A stretch of DNA of 64,000 bases from Novipirellula galeiformis. GTDB lineage: Bacteria > Planctomycetota > Planctomycetia > Pirellulales > Pirellulaceae. The stretch lies in the NCBI RefSeq assembly GCF_007860095.1, contig NZ_SJPT01000003.1, positions 207,764 to 271,763 on the forward strand, written 5' to 3'. Below, one piece after another: positions 61,286 to 64,000 of the stretch (its first letter is position 1; each line of letters opens with the position of its first letter). A model generated the notes under the pieces. It saw only the letters and a program-made list of their open reading frames with translations. It searched no databases and was not told the origin of the DNA. A program made the translations under genes and the position numbers.

Positions 61286-63412
61286 TTAGCGGATATCCGT
61301 TGCATTCTCGGAAACCGCTTCGCCCACCACTTCGGCAACTTGCTCGGCCGCCTCGGACGCTGCGACCGCTTCGGCACGAACCAACAAGGCTTGGCCAACC
61401 GATTCGGCTACGGGTTGCAGCGGGGTTACAGGCCAAATACCCGCGAGCAACTCAACCGCCTGGTCAGTGACTTGATTGCCCGAGGCCACCACCGAACGGA
61501 ACCGAGAGCCAAGTTGATAACCGAGTTGGTGAGTCGAATCCTGACGGATAACCCGCGACACTTCGAGGGTCAACGTATCCATCTTCCAAACCAACTCGTC
61601 CAGCAAACAATCGGCTGAACATTCAATCACCACCTGGCTCGCCTCCGCTTCGTCTAACGCCACGGCGTCGGATGCCGGTTCGGCCGCCACGACGACATCC
61701 ACGGACTCATCGCCCATCGACCAATCGTCCAGCATCTCATACTCCATCGCCACCGCATCGTAGGGCATGTCGTCCGCTCCCCCATCCTCCGACGCGATCG
61801 CTTCGGTCGCGACCTCGGACATCACCTCTTCGCGGGTGGCCGGCTCATCAATCGCCAACGCTTCGGCAATCGCTTCCTCCGCGGAAGCTTCATTCACGAC
61901 GACTGCTGCGGCAGGCGTTTCATCCGCAACCGCGTCGTCCCCTTCCCGATCGTCCTCCATCGCCACGGCGTGGGAGGGCATTTTATCGGCTGCTTCCTCC
62001 TCCAACGCAACGGGTTCCGTCGAGACCTCGAGCATGACCACTTCGTTAGTGGCCGCCTCAGCAAACGCCAACGCCTCATCAAACGCCAACGCTTCGGCAA
62101 TCGCGTCCTCCGCGGAAGCTTCATTCACGACGACTGCTGCGGCGGGCCCTTCCACGACAACCGCGTCATCCAACGCACTATCATCCTGCATCGCCAAGGC
62201 GTGGGAGGGCATTTCATCGGCTGCTTCCTCCTCCAACGCGACGGGTTCCGTCGAGACCTCGAGCATGACCACTTCGTTGGTGGCCGCCTCAGCAAACGCC
62301 AACGCCTCGCCAATCGCCTCCTCGCTGGAAGCTTCCTTCACGACGACCGCTTCCGCATGCACTTCCTCCGACGCCACTTCCTCCGTCGCCACTTCCTTCA
62401 CCGCTACTGCTTCGCCTTCCGCCTCAACTTCGCCTTCCGCCCCAGCTTCGCTTTGCATCTCGACCTCGGACCACATATCGAACTTTTCGACATGGTTGTT
62501 GCGTTGGAGAATGCAATAGGGTTTGTAAACCAGCGGAGCGAAGTTCCAAACCGGAATATCGCGTGCTGCCAGATCATACGGCAGATACTCTTCGCTGATC
62601 GTCGCGATAATCGCCCCCGATCCGACCACGGGTGACGCGACCGCAAGTTCCTCGACCGCGGCTTCGCTTTCTTCGAAACCGGCTTCTTCGAGCACGAGCT
62701 CATTCAGCGAAGAACCGACCGATGAATCGCTCTTGGGAGGGTTGGTCGCCATGGCATTGCTGGTGTCGAGCAAGCCTTCGGCTTCGTGACCGGGAGCGTC
62801 CCCATCGATCGGTTCTTCGGTAGCGAGAAAATACATATCGCTACCCATCTCATCGGTTGTCGCGGAATCGGCGAAACAATGATTGTCTGTGGTGTCTACA
62901 ATCGGTGCTGGCAAAATGCCCTCGTAATGAGTGGCCGTTTCCGCTTCAACTTCGTTACCGCTAGACGCGACTGCGTCATGCGTGCTGCTCTCCTCTGCCC
63001 TTAGCTGGAGTCGCGAGATTTCCTCGAGCGAGCTCTGAGCATACGGGGTTACCATTGCGAACGGTTCGATCAATTGTTGGATCGAAATTCCCGCTCGGCG
63101 ACTGACGCTTTCCGCTACGGCAAACAACGCTGGCATCATCGCACTCTGCTCAGGTGCGTTAGGATGCTTCTCTTCAATCCCGTCTTGCGAAGTAGCGGAA
63201 AGCGTCGACGTTCCGACAGGACTCGAATCGTGAGTCCCCCATTCGCACCAGGCTTCGTATTCATCAATGGTCGAGCTCAGCGGCGCGACTTCCTGGGTGG
63301 TATCAAGGTCAACGTCCACTGCGTCACTCGCATAGGAGCCTGTGACGGTGATACCGGCAATCAAACATGACAATAGGAAGCGGCGAACACGCTGCGTCAA
63401 ACAAACTTTCAT
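61286..63412 (-). CDS. Secreted Ala/Glu-rich protein with 70-residue repeats
   Basis: A 708-residue exported protein: GAGGA precedes the ATG, and a signal peptide (FLLSCLIAGITVTGSYA) follows a basic start. The acidic body (Glu, Ala, Val) contains about three repeats of 70-75 residues around 61650-62330, each with the pattern AIAEALAFAEAATNEVVMLEV, then ADEMPSHALAM, then a VVV-NEASAE end; the first two are nearly identical, the third diverged. Outside the repeats there is a Tyr/Pro segment (EYLPYDLAARDIPVWNFAPL) and a C-terminal region with CSADCLLDELVWKMD. No family is recognised. Its surface or periplasmic location suggests a structural or adhesive role. Confidence 0.7.
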   Translation of the reverse strand: MKVCLTQRVRRFLLSCLIAGITVTGSYASDAVDVDLDTTQEVAPLSSTIDEYEAWCEWGTHDSSPVGTSTLSATSQDGIEEKHPNAPEQSAMMPALFAVAESVSRRAGISIQQLIEPFAMVTPYAQSSLEEISRLQLRAEESSTHDAVASSGNEVEAETATHYEGILPAPIVDTTDNHCFADSATTDEMGSDMYFLATEEPIDGDAPGHEAEGLLDTSNAMATNPPKSDSSVGSSLNELVLEEAGFEESEAAVEELAVASPVVGSGAIIATISEEYLPYDLAARDIPVWNFAPLVYKPYCILQRNNHVEKFDMWSEVEMQSEAGAEGEVEAEGEAVAVKEVATEEVASEEVHAEAVVVKEASSEEAIGEALAFAEAATNEVVMLEVSTEPVALEEEAADEMPSHALAMQDDSALDDAVVVEGPAAAVVVNEASAEDAIAEALAFDEALAFAEAATNEVVMLEVSTEPVALEEEAADKMPSHAVAMEDDREGDDAVADETPAAAVVVNEASAEEAIAEALAIDEPATREEVMSEVATEAIASEDGGADDMPYDAVAMEYEMLDDWSMGDESVDVVVAAEPASDAVALDEAEASQVVIECSADCLLDELVWKMDTLTLEVSRVIRQDSTHQLGYQLGSRFRSVVASGNQVTDQAVELLAGIWPVTPLQPVAESVGQALLVRAEAVAASEAAEQVAEVVGEAVSENATDIR

Positions 63413-63808
63413 CGATAAATCCTCATGATAAAATTCTATGAAACCTCGGTGAGCTGCCGACGTCGGAGGTGGTCGGAGACTCTAGATGGGGTCCAGCGAG
63501 GTACACAGAAGACGTCGCTAGCGAGGGCGACTCTGTGCGGATGGGGCTGGCGGGAATTCCGAAGATCCAATCGCTCTTCATGAGCTGATGGGATTCACAC
63601 CCGTCGTTAGCAATCTTGCGGAACACTAAGCATATCGGCGACTTTCCGGACTACGGTCACCCTAGCGTCCACGAAAACCCTAACGATCCCCTGTGACTGT
63701 TCCGGTCGTAGCGACTAGGAAGAGCCAGGACCATGACGCACAATTCCGCACAAGTATGGCCGCCCGTCTGCTCCCGAGTGAGCGTGCCGGTTGCTCCCGA
63801 GTGGTCGG
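63413..63808. other. Gap upstream of the Ala/Glu-rich gene
   Basis: About 400 bases without a supported gene. It should contain the promoter of the Ala/Glu-rich gene and lies downstream of the Rrf2 regulator. No repeat or clear promoter was identified. Confidence 0.35.
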
Positions 63809-64000
63809 TCATTTCGACGGACGCAATCGCCAATCCGCATTCCCTTTGTCCTGGGCATACGCTTTGCGAAAAACATCAAAGTCCGTATTGTGAAGCACCG
63901 CATCGGTGGCGTTGCGAACATCGACGAGCCGGTCGTGCAGCGGGCAAAGATCACCAGCCCCACAGATGCCACCTCCAAACGGACAATGCGATGCGTCCCC
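63809..64000 (-). CDS. Rrf2-family transcriptional regulator (partial, C-terminal end)
   Basis: The minus-strand frame enters from the right edge and ends at the TGA at 63809-63811, giving the last 63 residues. The sequence CPFGGGICGAGDLCPLHDRLVDVRNATDAVL has three cysteines (CX6CX5C) in the position used by IscR/NsrR-type Rrf2 proteins to bind an iron-sulfur cluster, and the LHDRLVDVR helix after them is typical. It probably senses redox, nitric oxide or iron-sulfur status; the DNA-binding half is outside the window. The end of the gene (DWRLRPSK) is basic. Confidence 0.75.
   Translation of the reverse strand, partial: GDASHCPFGGGICGAGDLCPLHDRLVDVRNATDAVLHNTDFDVFRKAYAQDKGNADWRLRPSK

Overview
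The window looks like chromosome of a planctomycete, most likely of the Rhodopirellula/Pirellulaceae type. This is inferred from gene content: a BBP7-like outer-membrane protein, a DUF1080-like secreted protein, a sialate O-acetylesterase, an oxidoreductase with a xanthan-lyase-type C-terminal domain, an orphan flagellar fliM, a eukaryotic-type isoleucyl-tRNA synthetase, and a serine/threonine kinase fused to a tubulin-like domain. Genes are mostly in short divergent or convergent units, Shine-Dalgarno signals are often weak, and no rRNA, tRNA, CRISPR array or intact insertion sequence was seen. Layout. 1-6245: an exopolysaccharide locus (Wzx-like flippase, CE4 deacetylase and Wzz-like chain-length protein overlapping on the minus strand; divergent initiating sugar transferase carrying a degenerate GGDEF-like domain). 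6260-10764: FAD oxidoreductase and M3 oligopeptidase. 10993-15402: RNA repair system rtcB-rtcA with the divergent CARF/sigma-54 activator rtcR and a clear -24/-12 promoter. 15505-16488: voltage-sensor-like membrane protein. 16517-16893: a 133-bp tandem repeat. 16961-22286: CzcA/CusA-type metal efflux operon. 22481-34173: mostly housekeeping (BBP7 protein, tadA, DUF1080, VanZ, proA, fliM, TSUP transporter, hemL, glyoxalase fold) ending in a two-lipoprotein pair, the second LpoB-like. 34678-39493: a very acidic protein, ileS and purN. 39680-45936: the most unusual region, a signalling island with an FHA-EAL protein divergent from a winged-helix AAA ATPase and a 1094-residue kinase/tubulin-like fusion. 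45950-50738: PSP1-domain protein with a Cys-rich tail, bioB, sialate O-acetylesterase, FixJ-type response regulator. 50739-52287: a gene-poor stretch with two perfect hairpins. 52288-56044: degenerate histidine kinase, ferritin-like protein, a small conserved protein, and a secreted His/Gly repeat protein. 56294-60758: gamma-carbonic-anhydrase-like protein, then an LRR-M24 peptidase-accB-accC operon. 61286-63412: secreted Ala/Glu-rich repeat protein. 63809-64000: the end of an Rrf2 regulator. How they work together. Three groupings are well supported by overlaps, spacing or a recognised promoter: polysaccharide export, sigma-54-controlled RNA repair, and the fatty-acid biotin carboxylase operon. 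The island at 39680-45936 is an inferred phospho-signalling unit: a non-RD kinase tethered to a tubulin-like GTPase module, an AAA partner, and a phosphothreonine reader (FHA) joined to a cyclic-di-GMP phosphodiesterase-like domain. It stands out because planctomycetes are known to lack FtsZ.
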